Source of the DNA: Bacteroidaceae bacterium
Lineage (GTDB): Bacteria > Bacteroidota > Bacteroidia > Bacteroidales > Bacteroidaceae
Assembly: GCA_016292545.1 (NCBI GenBank)
Contig: JAEDIG010000096.1
Location: 1 to 9,367 of the forward strand
Length of the DNA stretch: 9,367 bases
Direction: 5' to 3'
The notes below the pieces were generated by a model, which worked only from the letters and a program-made list of their open reading frames with translations, had not been told where the DNA came from and searched no databases. How positions within the stretch are numbered: the stretch's first letter is position 1; every line of letters begins with the position of its first letter. The position numbers were made by a program, and so were the translations under genes. This document shows positions 1-6,109 of the stretch, piece by piece.

Positions 1-46
1 TGAAAACAGACACTTTTTTGAGCAGATTTTAATATCTATTTTGAAC

Positions 47-218
47 GCCCTACCCGGAGGGGCAGCAAGCCACCAGCCCAGGGCAGAATGGAGCGAAGCG
101 GAATGGCACCCTGGGTCATCAATATGGTTAAATACCCATCGCCCTACAGGGGCAAAAGCCAGACTACTAGTAATGGCTTGGGTGTGTTTCTCCTACATGC
201 CTTTTGCCCCTCTGGGGC
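47..218. repeat. Cluster of three REP-like palindromic units
   Basis: This gene-free stretch holds three versions of one short palindromic unit. The unit at 141-160 reads GCCCTACAGGGGCAAAAGCC. The one at 47-71 has the same ends with a longer centre and AGCAAGCC at its tail. The one at 199-218 is in the opposite orientation and matches the second unit at 17 of 20 bases. The second and third share a perfect 10-base inverted repeat (149-158 with 201-210). Between units 1 and 2 lies another hairpin, CCCAGGG at 77-83 with CCCTGGG at 109-115, whose loop contains GAATGG twice. The layout resembles the REP/BIME elements that many bacteria carry in 3' intergenic space, sometimes mobilised by RAYT-type transposases. 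No transposase is visible here. Family assignment is inference. Confidence 0.6.
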
Positions 219-231
219 ACAATCGCTATGG

Positions 232-279
232 AAAAAATAAGGGGACATACCCTTGGCGGTTGCCCAAAAAGGTATGTCC
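232..279 (-). terminator. Probable intrinsic terminator of the gyrA-TPR operon
   Basis: On the minus strand a perfect 9-base stem (GGACATACC at 279-271 with GGTATGTCC at 251-243) encloses a 19-base loop that can itself pair (TTGG with CCAA). Almost directly after it comes TTATTTTTT at 240-232. A stem followed by a T-rich tract is the usual form of a Rho-independent terminator. It lies about 55 bases past the stop codon of the TPR gene, in the right direction to end the operon. Confidence 0.75.
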
Positions 280-292
280 GATGTATGTGTGG

Positions 293-323
293 CACGGGTC
301 ACGCCGCAGGCGGGCGTGCCGTG
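293..323 (-). other. GC-rich stem-loop just after the TPR stop codon
   Basis: Starting 11 bases past the TPR stop codon, the minus strand can pair CACGG with CCGTG and CACGCC with GGCGTG around a 7-base loop, with one unpaired A. There is no T tract, so on its own it is not a typical terminator. It may protect the 3' end of the message or act with the terminator at 232-279. Confidence 0.45.
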
Positions 324-334
324 TGATGTGTTTA

Positions 335-1660
335 TCAGAGGAGCTTGTCCATCTCGGCAGCCTTGGCGGCCTGGCCGGTCACGGTGTAGCACTGTTTCAG
401 CTCATAGGCCCACTTCTGGGGCTCGTCGGGCGTAATCTCGCGGGCCTTCTCGAAATAGGGGATGGCATCGCCGAAGAGGGAGCGTGTCTTCTCCAGGGTC
501 TTCTTGGCCTCGGCCTGGTTCTTGATGCTGCTGATGGTGCTGTTCAGGTCGGTGGCCTTGCGGAAGATGCACAGGCCGCACTGGTACCATGCATCATAGT
601 AGTCGGGCTTGATTTCGGTGCACTTCTGATAGTACTTCATGGCGTCGTCATACTTTGCCTCTGCAAAGTACACGAATCCGCGTGCATAGTTGGCAATCAG
701 CACATTGGGGTCAACGGCCAGCACAGCGTCAGCAAACTCGCCCATCTTGTCGGTGCCCTTCTTCTGGTAGTAGGAGGCCAGAATCTGGATGAGGTCCTCG
801 TTTTCGCTGGGAGCGGCCAGGCACATCTCGCGTGCCTTGGCTGCCCATGTGGCGGTGTCGCCCTGCTCCATATAGGACATCAGGCGCACCTGGCTGGTGC
901 CCTTCGCGCCGTCGGCAAACTGCATGGCCTGCTCATAGTACTTGTCCATGGCATCATACAGCTTGCCCTGATGGGCGATGTGGAAGGCATAGTAGGCAAT
1001 CTGCTCGGGCTTCACGGGCAGCTCCACCTTGTCGGCCACCTCGGGATAGAGCTTGCCGTAGTTGAGCGCTATGTCGTAGGCCTCCAGGGCGCGGTCGTAG
1101 CGCTGGCAGTCGCCCTCGAACTGGGCGGCATACACGAAGTATACGGCGCTCGAAGCCAGGTTGCTCTTCTTGCTCTCCAGTTCCTTGGCGTTGCCTGTTT
1201 CGCCCGGTGTGGGCTTGGTGTACTTGAGTTCGTTGTGGAAACCGTCGCACAGGAGCTTCAGGTTGTCATAGTAGGCCACCGTGTCGAACGGCTGCTTGCT
1301 CGAAGCCTTGCCCAGATACAGGTTGTGGCGCAGCATGGCCAGCATTTCGCTCACCTTGTAGGCCTCGCCCAGCTTCTTCTCCTCGATGTGGCCGCTCTTC
1401 AGGGCCTTGGTGATGAGGTCGAGGCCCTTCTGGCTCTCGGCGAACACCTCCTCCTCTTTGGCGGGGTTCTCCTGGTTCTGGACCTTCAGATAGATGGCGT
1501 CCTTGATTTTCGTGGCTTCGTCCATCTGAGTCTTTGCCTCCTTCTTGGCTGCCTTCAGTGCAGCGGCTTCGGCCTTGGCCTTGGCTTTGTCCTCGGCGCT
1601 CTGTGCCATGACACCGCAAGAGAGCAGTGTCAGTGCAATTGATAGAAAAATCTTTTTCAT
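335..1660 (-). CDS. Exported tetratricopeptide-repeat (TPR) protein
   Basis: A 441-residue protein starting with a clear type I signal peptide: MKK, a hydrophobic core at about residues 4-16, and a likely cut after VMA (18/19/20 region). It should be periplasmic or attached to the envelope. Residues 21-55 are rich in Ala, Lys and Glu and look like a charged helix or coiled coil. TPR-like helical pairs are visible at about 200-235 (AYYAFHIAHQGKLYDAMDKY), 311-350 (ARGFVYFAEAKYDDAMKYY, ending in a Pro-Asp typical of TPR helix B) and 385-435. TPRs are protein-protein interaction scaffolds, and no catalytic domain is seen, so the partner is unknown. The start lies only 6 bases after the gyrA stop codon, so it is almost certainly transcribed with gyrA, without a Shine-Dalgarno site of its own. 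I see no functional reason for the link to gyrase. Confidence 0.88.
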   Translation of the reverse strand: MKKIFLSIALTLLSCGVMAQSAEDKAKAKAEAAALKAAKKEAKTQMDEATKIKDAIYLKVQNQENPAKEEEVFAESQKGLDLITKALKSGHIEEKKLGEAYKVSEMLAMLRHNLYLGKASSKQPFDTVAYYDNLKLLCDGFHNELKYTKPTPGETGNAKELESKKSNLASSAVYFVYAAQFEGDCQRYDRALEAYDIALNYGKLYPEVADKVELPVKPEQIAYYAFHIAHQGKLYDAMDKYYEQAMQFADGAKGTSQVRLMSYMEQGDTATWAAKAREMCLAAPSENEDLIQILASYYQKKGTDKMGEFADAVLAVDPNVLIANYARGFVYFAEAKYDDAMKYYQKCTEIKPDYYDAWYQCGLCIFRKATDLNSTISSIKNQAEAKKTLEKTRSLFGDAIPYFEKAREITPDEPQKWAYELKQCYTVTGQAAKAAEMDKLL

Positions 1661-1666
1661 ATTAAT

Positions 1667-4210
1667 TTAGGTATTAATAGGGTTATTGTTCTCTGTCTGT
1701 CCGTTGTCCCCGGTCTTGTCCTGCGTTTCGCCTTCCTGGGCCAGAGATGCTTCTTCCTCCTCGTCGTCGCGGGGCACCACACACACGTGGCTGATGTTGT
1801 CGTTGCGCTTCTTCAGCTCTATCACCTTTGTGCCCTGGGTGTTGCGTCCCAGGTTGCGGATGTCCTCCACATGCAGGCGGATGGTGGTGCCGCTCTTGTT
1901 GATGATCATGAGGTCCTCGTCGTCATGCACCACGAGCAGGGCCACCACGCAGCCCGTCTTGTCGGTGATGTTGAGCGTCTTCACACCCTTGGCCCTGCGG
2001 CTGGTCTTGCGGTATTCCTCCACACCCGTGCGCTTGCCGAATCCCTGTTCGGAGAGCACCAGGATGGTTTCGTTCTCCACATCGTTCACCACAGCCATGC
2101 CGATGACAGCGTCCGTGCCGTCGTCGTCGGTGAGCAGGCTTGTCACACCCGTGGCCGTGCGGCCCATGGCACGCACCTGGTCCTCGTTGAAGCGGATGGC
2201 GCGTCCGTTGCGGTTGGCAATGACCACCTCGTTGTGCCCGTTGGTGAGGGCCACGGCTATCACGCGGTCCTCCTCGCGGATGTTGATGGCGTTCACGCCG
2301 TTGGCGCGCGGACGGCTGTATTCCGTCAGGCAGGTCTTCTTGATGATGCCCTCCTGGGTGCAGAAGAGCACATAGTGGCTCTGGCAGAAGGCGGGGTCGG
2401 AGAGCTTGCGTATGCAGAGGCAGGCGTTCACGCTGTCGCCCTGCTCAATCATGAGCATGTTCTGGATGGCGCGTCCTCGGTTGCCCTTCGAGCCCTCGGG
2501 GATGTCATACACCTTCAGCCAGTAGCACCGTCCGCGGGCGGTGAAGAACATCATGGTGTTGTGCATCGTGGCCATGTAGATGTGCTCGATGAAGTCGTTG
2601 TCGCGTGTGGCGCTGGCCTTCACTCCGATGCCGCCGCGGCCCTGTGCGCGGAACTCGCTCAGGGGCGTGCGCTTGATGTAGCCCATGTGGCTGATGGTGA
2701 TCACCACCTCGTCGTTGGCATAGAAGTCCTCGGCATTGAACTCCTCGGCGCTGGGCATGATTTCGGTCTTGCGCTCGTCGCCGAACTTGTCCTTCACCTC
2801 CAGCAGCTCGTCCTTCATCACCTTGCGGCACAGGTTGTCGTCGGTGAGTATCTGGTTGAAATACTTGATGCGCTCCAGCAGTTCGTCGTATTCGGCGTGC
2901 AGCTTCTCCTGCTGCAGGCCCGTGAGCTGGCTCAGACGCATGTCCACGATGGCCTTGGCCTGCACCTCGTCCAGCTGGAACCGCTGCATCAGGCCCTCGA
3001 TGGCGGCCTGCGGTGTCTTGCTGGCCTTGATGATGTGCACCACCTCGTCGATGTTGTCGCTGGCTATGATGAGCCCGGCCAGGATGTGGGCGCGCTCCTC
3101 GGCCTTGCGCAGGTCGTAGCGTGTGCGGCGGATGACCACCTCGTGGCGGTGCTCCACAAAGCAGCGGATGCAGTCGCGCAGGGTGAGCAGCTTGGGGCGT
3201 CCCTTCACCAGTGCGATGCTGTTCACACTGAAGCTCGTCTGCAGCGGGGTCATCTTGAAGAGCTTGTTCAGCACCACGCGGGCGTTGGCGTCGCGCTTCA
3301 CGTCCACCACGATGCGCATGCCCTCCTTGTCCGACTCGTCGTTGATGTTGCTGATGCCCTCAATCTTCTTGTCGTTCACCATCTGGGCGATGCCCTTTAT
3401 CATTTCGGCCTTGTTCACGCCGTAGGGTATCTCGGTGATGATGATCTTGTCGTGCTGGTCGCCGCTCTCGATCTCGGCCTTGGCGCGCATGATCACGCGT
3501 CCGCGCCCTGTCTCGTAGGCGTCGCGGATGCCCTGCATGCCCATGATATAGGCTCCCGTGGGGAAGTCGGGGCCCTTCACGTATTCCATCAGGTCGGTGC
3601 TCGACAGCCCGGGATTGTCCACAAAGGCCACACAGGCGTCTATCACCTCGCCCAGGTTGTGGGTGGGGATGTTGGTGGCCATGCCCACGGCAATGCCGGT
3701 GGCACCGTTCACGAGCAGGTTGGGTATGCGGGTGGGCATCACCGTGGGCTCGCGCAGGGTGTCGTCAAAGTTGTTGGTCATGTCCACGGTGTCCTTGTCC
3801 AGGTCCTCCATCATGGCCTCGCCCATCAGGCTCAGGCGGGCCTCGGTGTAACGCATGGCGGCAGGGCTGTCGCCGTCCACCGAGCCGAAGTTGCCCTGGC
3901 CGTCCACCAGCGTGTAGCGCATCGCCCACTCCTGTGCCATGCGCACCAGCGCGCCATACACACTGCTGTCGCCGTGGGGATGGTATTTACCCAGCACCTC
4001 ACCCACTATGCGGGCACACTTCTTGCTGGGCCGGCTGTGCAGGTTGCCCAGCTCCTTCATGCCGAAGAGGATGCGGCGGTGGACGGGCTTGAAACCGTCT
4101 CTCACATCAGGCAGCGCACGGGCCACAATGACGCTCATCGAGTAGTCGATGTAGCTCTTCCGCATTTCATGCTCGATGTCTACCTTAATGATTCTTTCTT
4201 GATCTTCCAT
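1667..4210 (-). CDS. gyrA: DNA gyrase subunit A
   Basis: This 847-residue protein is the breakage-and-reunion subunit of DNA gyrase, the type IIA topoisomerase that with GyrB adds negative supercoils using ATP. The N-terminal half is a standard GyrA core. The winged-helix/QRDR segment KYHPHGDSSVYGALVRMAQ is at 75-93, the catalytic tyrosine is Tyr121 in AAMRYTEARL, and Arg120 precedes it as in the family. The GyrA box that marks gyrase instead of topoisomerase IV is present in a variant form, QGRGGIG at 523-529. The rest of the C-terminal half (about 495-810) is the beta-pinwheel DNA-wrapping domain with repeated blade motifs, followed by an acidic tail from about residue 812. Length is usual for Bacteroidetes. 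The start at MEDQERIIKV fits the family and sits about 55 bases from a good promoter. One position of interest is Gly86, where E. coli has Asp87; Ser82 is intact. Confidence 0.98.
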   Translation of the reverse strand: MEDQERIIKVDIEHEMRKSYIDYSMSVIVARALPDVRDGFKPVHRRILFGMKELGNLHSRPSKKCARIVGEVLGKYHPHGDSSVYGALVRMAQEWAMRYTLVDGQGNFGSVDGDSPAAMRYTEARLSLMGEAMMEDLDKDTVDMTNNFDDTLREPTVMPTRIPNLLVNGATGIAVGMATNIPTHNLGEVIDACVAFVDNPGLSSTDLMEYVKGPDFPTGAYIMGMQGIRDAYETGRGRVIMRAKAEIESGDQHDKIIITEIPYGVNKAEMIKGIAQMVNDKKIEGISNINDESDKEGMRIVVDVKRDANARVVLNKLFKMTPLQTSFSVNSIALVKGRPKLLTLRDCIRCFVEHRHEVVIRRTRYDLRKAEERAHILAGLIIASDNIDEVVHIIKASKTPQAAIEGLMQRFQLDEVQAKAIVDMRLSQLTGLQQEKLHAEYDELLERIKYFNQILTDDNLCRKVMKDELLEVKDKFGDERKTEIMPSAEEFNAEDFYANDEVVITISHMGYIKRTPLSEFRAQGRGGIGVKASATRDNDFIEHIYMATMHNTMMFFTARGRCYWLKVYDIPEGSKGNRGRAIQNMLMIEQGDSVNACLCIRKLSDPAFCQSHYVLFCTQEGIIKKTCLTEYSRPRANGVNAINIREEDRVIAVALTNGHNEVVIANRNGRAIRFNEDQVRAMGRTATGVTSLLTDDDGTDAVIGMAVVNDVENETILVLSEQGFGKRTGVEEYRKTSRRAKGVKTLNITDKTGCVVALLVVHDDEDLMIINKSGTTIRLHVEDIRNLGRNTQGTKVIELKKRNDNISHVCVVPRDDEEEEASLAQEGETQDKTGDNGQTENNNPINT

Positions 4211-4265
4211 TTATAATTTATTAGTTGTACACTTCACGTAACAGGCAACAATGCCTAATTCGCTG

Positions 4266-4297
4266 CAAATTTAGCCAAATTTGGCGATATGAGCAAA
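4266..4297 (-). promoter_or_regulatory. Promoter of gyrA with palindrome in the spacer
   Basis: Read on the minus strand, TTTG (4297-4294), 20 bases, then TAAATTTG (4273-4266). This fits the Bacteroidetes primary-sigma promoter, -33 TTTG and -7 TAnnTTTG with about 19-20 bases between. Transcription would start near 4260, giving gyrA a leader of about 50 bases. The spacer contains a perfect 12-base palindrome, GCCAAATTTGGC, at 4274-4285. CAAATTT also occurs three times (from 4266, 4276 and 4294), the first two 10 bases apart. This could be an operator or a bent A/T-tract region; gyrase promoters are often sensitive to supercoiling. Confidence 0.75.
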
Positions 4298-4383
4298 TTT
4301 TAATCAAGATTCGCTCACCCTGACAGCCTATTTTCACCAAATTCCTCCCCTGGCGACAGCCTTTTCCGGGGAAAATGCGGTTC

Positions 4384-4545
4384 TCATTGCCATGCCACCC
4401 TGCGGAAGAGCCTGCCCAGCACATAGAGCAGGCAGCCAATGCCCACGCCGGAGAGCAGGCGGCACCATGGGGGGATGTACCTGACGTTCCTCACCCGCTC
4501 CACCTCCCGCACCACCGGCACGGTGTCCGTCCGGTGGATGTTTCT
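4384..4545 (-). pseudogene. Possible remnant of a small single-span membrane protein
   Basis: The minus-strand frame ending at the stop at 4386-4384 reads RNIHRTDTVPVVREVERV, then a Pro-rich turn, then a hydrophobic span (LLSGVGIGCLLYVLGRLF), then basic residues. A short region with DTV and EVER, a YIPP-type turn, one membrane helix and a basic tail recalls the small membrane proteins of Bacteroidetes phages and mobile elements. There is no ATG: the codons before Arg run straight into the -7 box of a promoter, and the first possible start is a GTG at 4521-4519. It may be a 5'-truncated relic or chance coding-like sequence. The rest of the 543-base gap 4211-4753 shows no gene. Confidence 0.3.
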
Positions 4546-4546
4546 G

Positions 4547-4577
4547 CAAATATACGAATAATTGCTGAATGGCCAAA
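4547..4577 (-). promoter_or_regulatory. Strong match to a Bacteroidetes promoter, target unclear
   Basis: On the minus strand TTTG (4577-4574) is followed after exactly 19 bases by TATATTTG (4554-4547), a full match to TTTG-N19-TAnnTTTG. Transcription would start near 4540. The only downstream candidates are the short ATG-less frame ending at 4384 and gyrA, some 330 bases away. It may be a second, long-leader gyrA promoter, or the promoter of a small transcript. Confidence 0.6.
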
Positions 4578-4640
4578 TGATTTGGGCCAAAAAATGTACG
4601 CCCATGGCATCTGAGCCACGGAATGTCACACATGCCATGC

Positions 4641-4733
4641 CCTCCCCTATTTAGGGAGGACACGGGAAAAACGCCCTGGACTGGGAGCAGGTTGCCCATT
4701 TGTGGCGCATTATCTTCCCCCTAAACAGGGGGA
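4641..4733. repeat. Pair of similar palindromes in opposite orientation
   Basis: Two hairpins lie 56 bases apart. At 4641-4659, CCTCCC pairs with GGGAGG around a 7-base loop. At 4716-4733, TCCCCC pairs with GGGGGA around CTAAACA-type sequence. Reading the first on the minus strand and the second on the plus strand gives the same pattern, CCYCCCTAAAYAGGGG, so they are inverted copies of one unit. The right-hand hairpin begins about 20 bases after the EamA stop codon and could help end that transcript, though no T tract follows. They probably belong to an intergenic palindromic repeat family. Confidence 0.5.
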
Positions 4734-4753
4734 TTGAGGGAGTCTGGGCTCCT

Positions 4754-5203
4754 TCAGCAAATCATTATAAAGGTGCCAATCATGATGAGCAGACAGCCTG
4801 CGGCCGTTTTCCAGGTCAGGGTCTCGCCCAGAAAGGCGGCGGCAAACAACAACGTGAGCACGAGGCTGCACTTGTCTATCGCCACCACCTTGCCCACGGG
4901 CCCATACTTGACGGCATAGAAATAGCAGAGCCAGGAGGCACCCGTGGCCAGCCCCGACAACACCAGGAAAAGCCAGCTATAGGGGGTGAGGCCGTGGACT
5001 TCCGAAAATAGGCTCCCGGAGGGATGGCCGTAACGGTGTGAGACAATCACCACCACCCAGGACATCACCAGCACTACCGCCGTGCGGATGGCGGTGGCCA
5101 GACTGGAATCCACATCACGGATGCCCATCTTGGCCAGGATGGACGTGGCAGCCGCAAAGACCGCCGACAGGACTGCAAACAACAACCACATATTATTCTT
5201 CAT
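4754..5203 (-). CDS. Half-size EamA-family transporter
   Basis: A 149-residue inner-membrane protein with about five hydrophobic spans (roughly 5-25, 36-55, 75-98, 103-123, 130-148). The C-terminal part (YAVKYGPVGKVVAIDKCSLV, then FLGETLTWKTAAG) carries the signature of the EamA half-domain of the drug/metabolite transporter superfamily: small-residue spans, an LGE turn and a final GxxLIxxG-type helix. Most EamA carriers have two such halves in about 300 residues. This protein has one, so it should work as a dimer, as the small multidrug resistance proteins do. The substrate cannot be read from the sequence. It starts 14 bases after the reductase stop codon and is the last gene of the likely operon. 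Confidence 0.85.
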   Translation of the reverse strand: MKNNMWLLFAVLSAVFAAATSILAKMGIRDVDSSLATAIRTAVVLVMSWVVVIVSHRYGHPSGSLFSEVHGLTPYSWLFLVLSGLATGASWLCYFYAVKYGPVGKVVAIDKCSLVLTLLFAAAFLGETLTWKTAAGCLLIMIGTFIMIC

Positions 5204-5217
5204 GACAAATGGTGAAG

Positions 5218-6084
5218 CTATGTGTGTTTCCCCTGAAGGGCCAGGGATATGCCTTCTGCACTCTCATGAAAACGGATGCCGTGCGCTCCGGCGAGCCCAC
5301 AGTCCATGGCCAGGTTGCGGGGCAGGGCGCTGAACCTCTCTTCGTCGGGCACTATCCAGCCGGAAGGGTTGCGGAGCCCCATCAGACGGGCGGCCTCCAT
5401 GTGGAGTTCATAGCTGTTCATGCCGGCGTTGCCGCTCCCGAAGTTGTAGATGCCACCGGGCAGGGAGAATGTCTTCTCCATGGCTGCAACCACCTCCCAC
5501 ACATTCGTCACTCCGCGGAACTCGTGTGTGGCAGCCCTGAGAACCGCTCCCTCATCGGATGCCTTCTGCAGGTTCACCAGTATGTTGCCGTTCAGCTTCA
5601 TGGGGCTACAGGGAAGGTCGTACATCCATGTAAGCCGCAGCCCCACGCATCCGGGCAGATTCCATTGTGCCCTCTGCTCCGCCTCCAGCTTGTGGCGGCC
5701 ATAGACGCTGACGGGCGGAAGCACATCCTCTTCCCTGAGGGGGCCGGAAAGAGGCGTGCCGTTATACACCTGGTCGCTCGACATGAATATGAGCCGGGCA
5801 CCGGTGAGCTTGCAGGCCTTGGCAATCCTCACCGTGGCCTGCACGTTCGCCCTGTGCGACTCTTCGGGATGCTGTTCGCAATACCATGTGTTGCTGAGCG
5901 CGGCACAATGGATGACCACATCGGGACGGTGTTCCTCCATGTATGCCCTGACGGCTTCTTCGCGGCATACGTTCAGCTCGCCATGCGACGGGAGCAGCAG
6001 GTCGTGCCTGTCCCTGTAGCAGCAGGCCAGCCTGCTGCCAAGGAATCCGCTGGCGCCCGTTATCAGAATCTTTTTCTTCATCAT
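5218..6084 (-). CDS. RmlD-like NAD(P)-dependent sugar-nucleotide reductase (extended SDR)
   Basis: A 288-residue cytoplasmic protein of the extended short-chain dehydrogenase/reductase fold. The N-terminal dinucleotide-binding loop GASGFLG is at 10-16, VIHCAALSN at 58-65 ends the usual core strand, and the active-site set follows: Ser102/103 in MSSDQVY and the YxxxK pair Tyr128/Lys132 in VYGRHKLEAE. The overall pattern (short protein, SSDQVYNG, YGRHKLEAE) is closest to dTDP-4-dehydrorhamnose reductase (RmlD). No rmlA, rmlB or rmlC is nearby, so a rhamnose role is not supported and I give no symbol. It lies 25 bases after the Fic gene and 14 before the transporter gene. It starts with two ATGs in a row; the first is used here. 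Confidence 0.85.
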   Translation of the reverse strand: MMKKKILITGASGFLGSRLACCYRDRHDLLLPSHGELNVCREEAVRAYMEEHRPDVVIHCAALSNTWYCEQHPEESHRANVQATVRIAKACKLTGARLIFMSSDQVYNGTPLSGPLREEDVLPPVSVYGRHKLEAEQRAQWNLPGCVGLRLTWMYDLPCSPMKLNGNILVNLQKASDEGAVLRAATHEFRGVTNVWEVVAAMEKTFSLPGGIYNFGSGNAGMNSYELHMEAARLMGLRNPSGWIVPDEERFSALPRNLAMDCGLAGAHGIRFHESAEGISLALQGKHT

Positions 6085-6109
6085 TCATTATTGCTCTATT
6101 GATACACTG

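Noticed and set aside
17..43. Possible plus-strand promoter (TTTG, then TATTTTG)
   Set aside because: The second box is one base short of TAnnTTTG and no plus-strand gene follows. The first 46 bases are A/T-rich with nothing else I can identify.
41..1642. Plus-strand open frame of 533 codons opposite the TPR gene
   Set aside because: Antisense shadow of a protein with a signal peptide and TPRs. Its first part runs through palindromic repeats and the terminator.
1787..4216. Plus-strand open frame of 809 codons opposite gyrA
   Set aside because: It is the antisense of a certain gyrA. Its peptide is dominated by His, Val, Ala and Leu in a pattern produced by reading GC-rich codons backwards, and no domain is recognisable.
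4322..4367. Short direct repeat GACAGCCTATTTTC / GACAGCCTTTTCC in the gyrA upstream region
   Set aside because: Two imperfect copies 33 bases apart lie upstream of the gyrA promoter. Too short and too few to call an operator.
5209..6102. Plus-strand open frame of 297 codons opposite the reductase gene
   Set aside because: The minus strand has the full SDR motif set; the plus frame has none.
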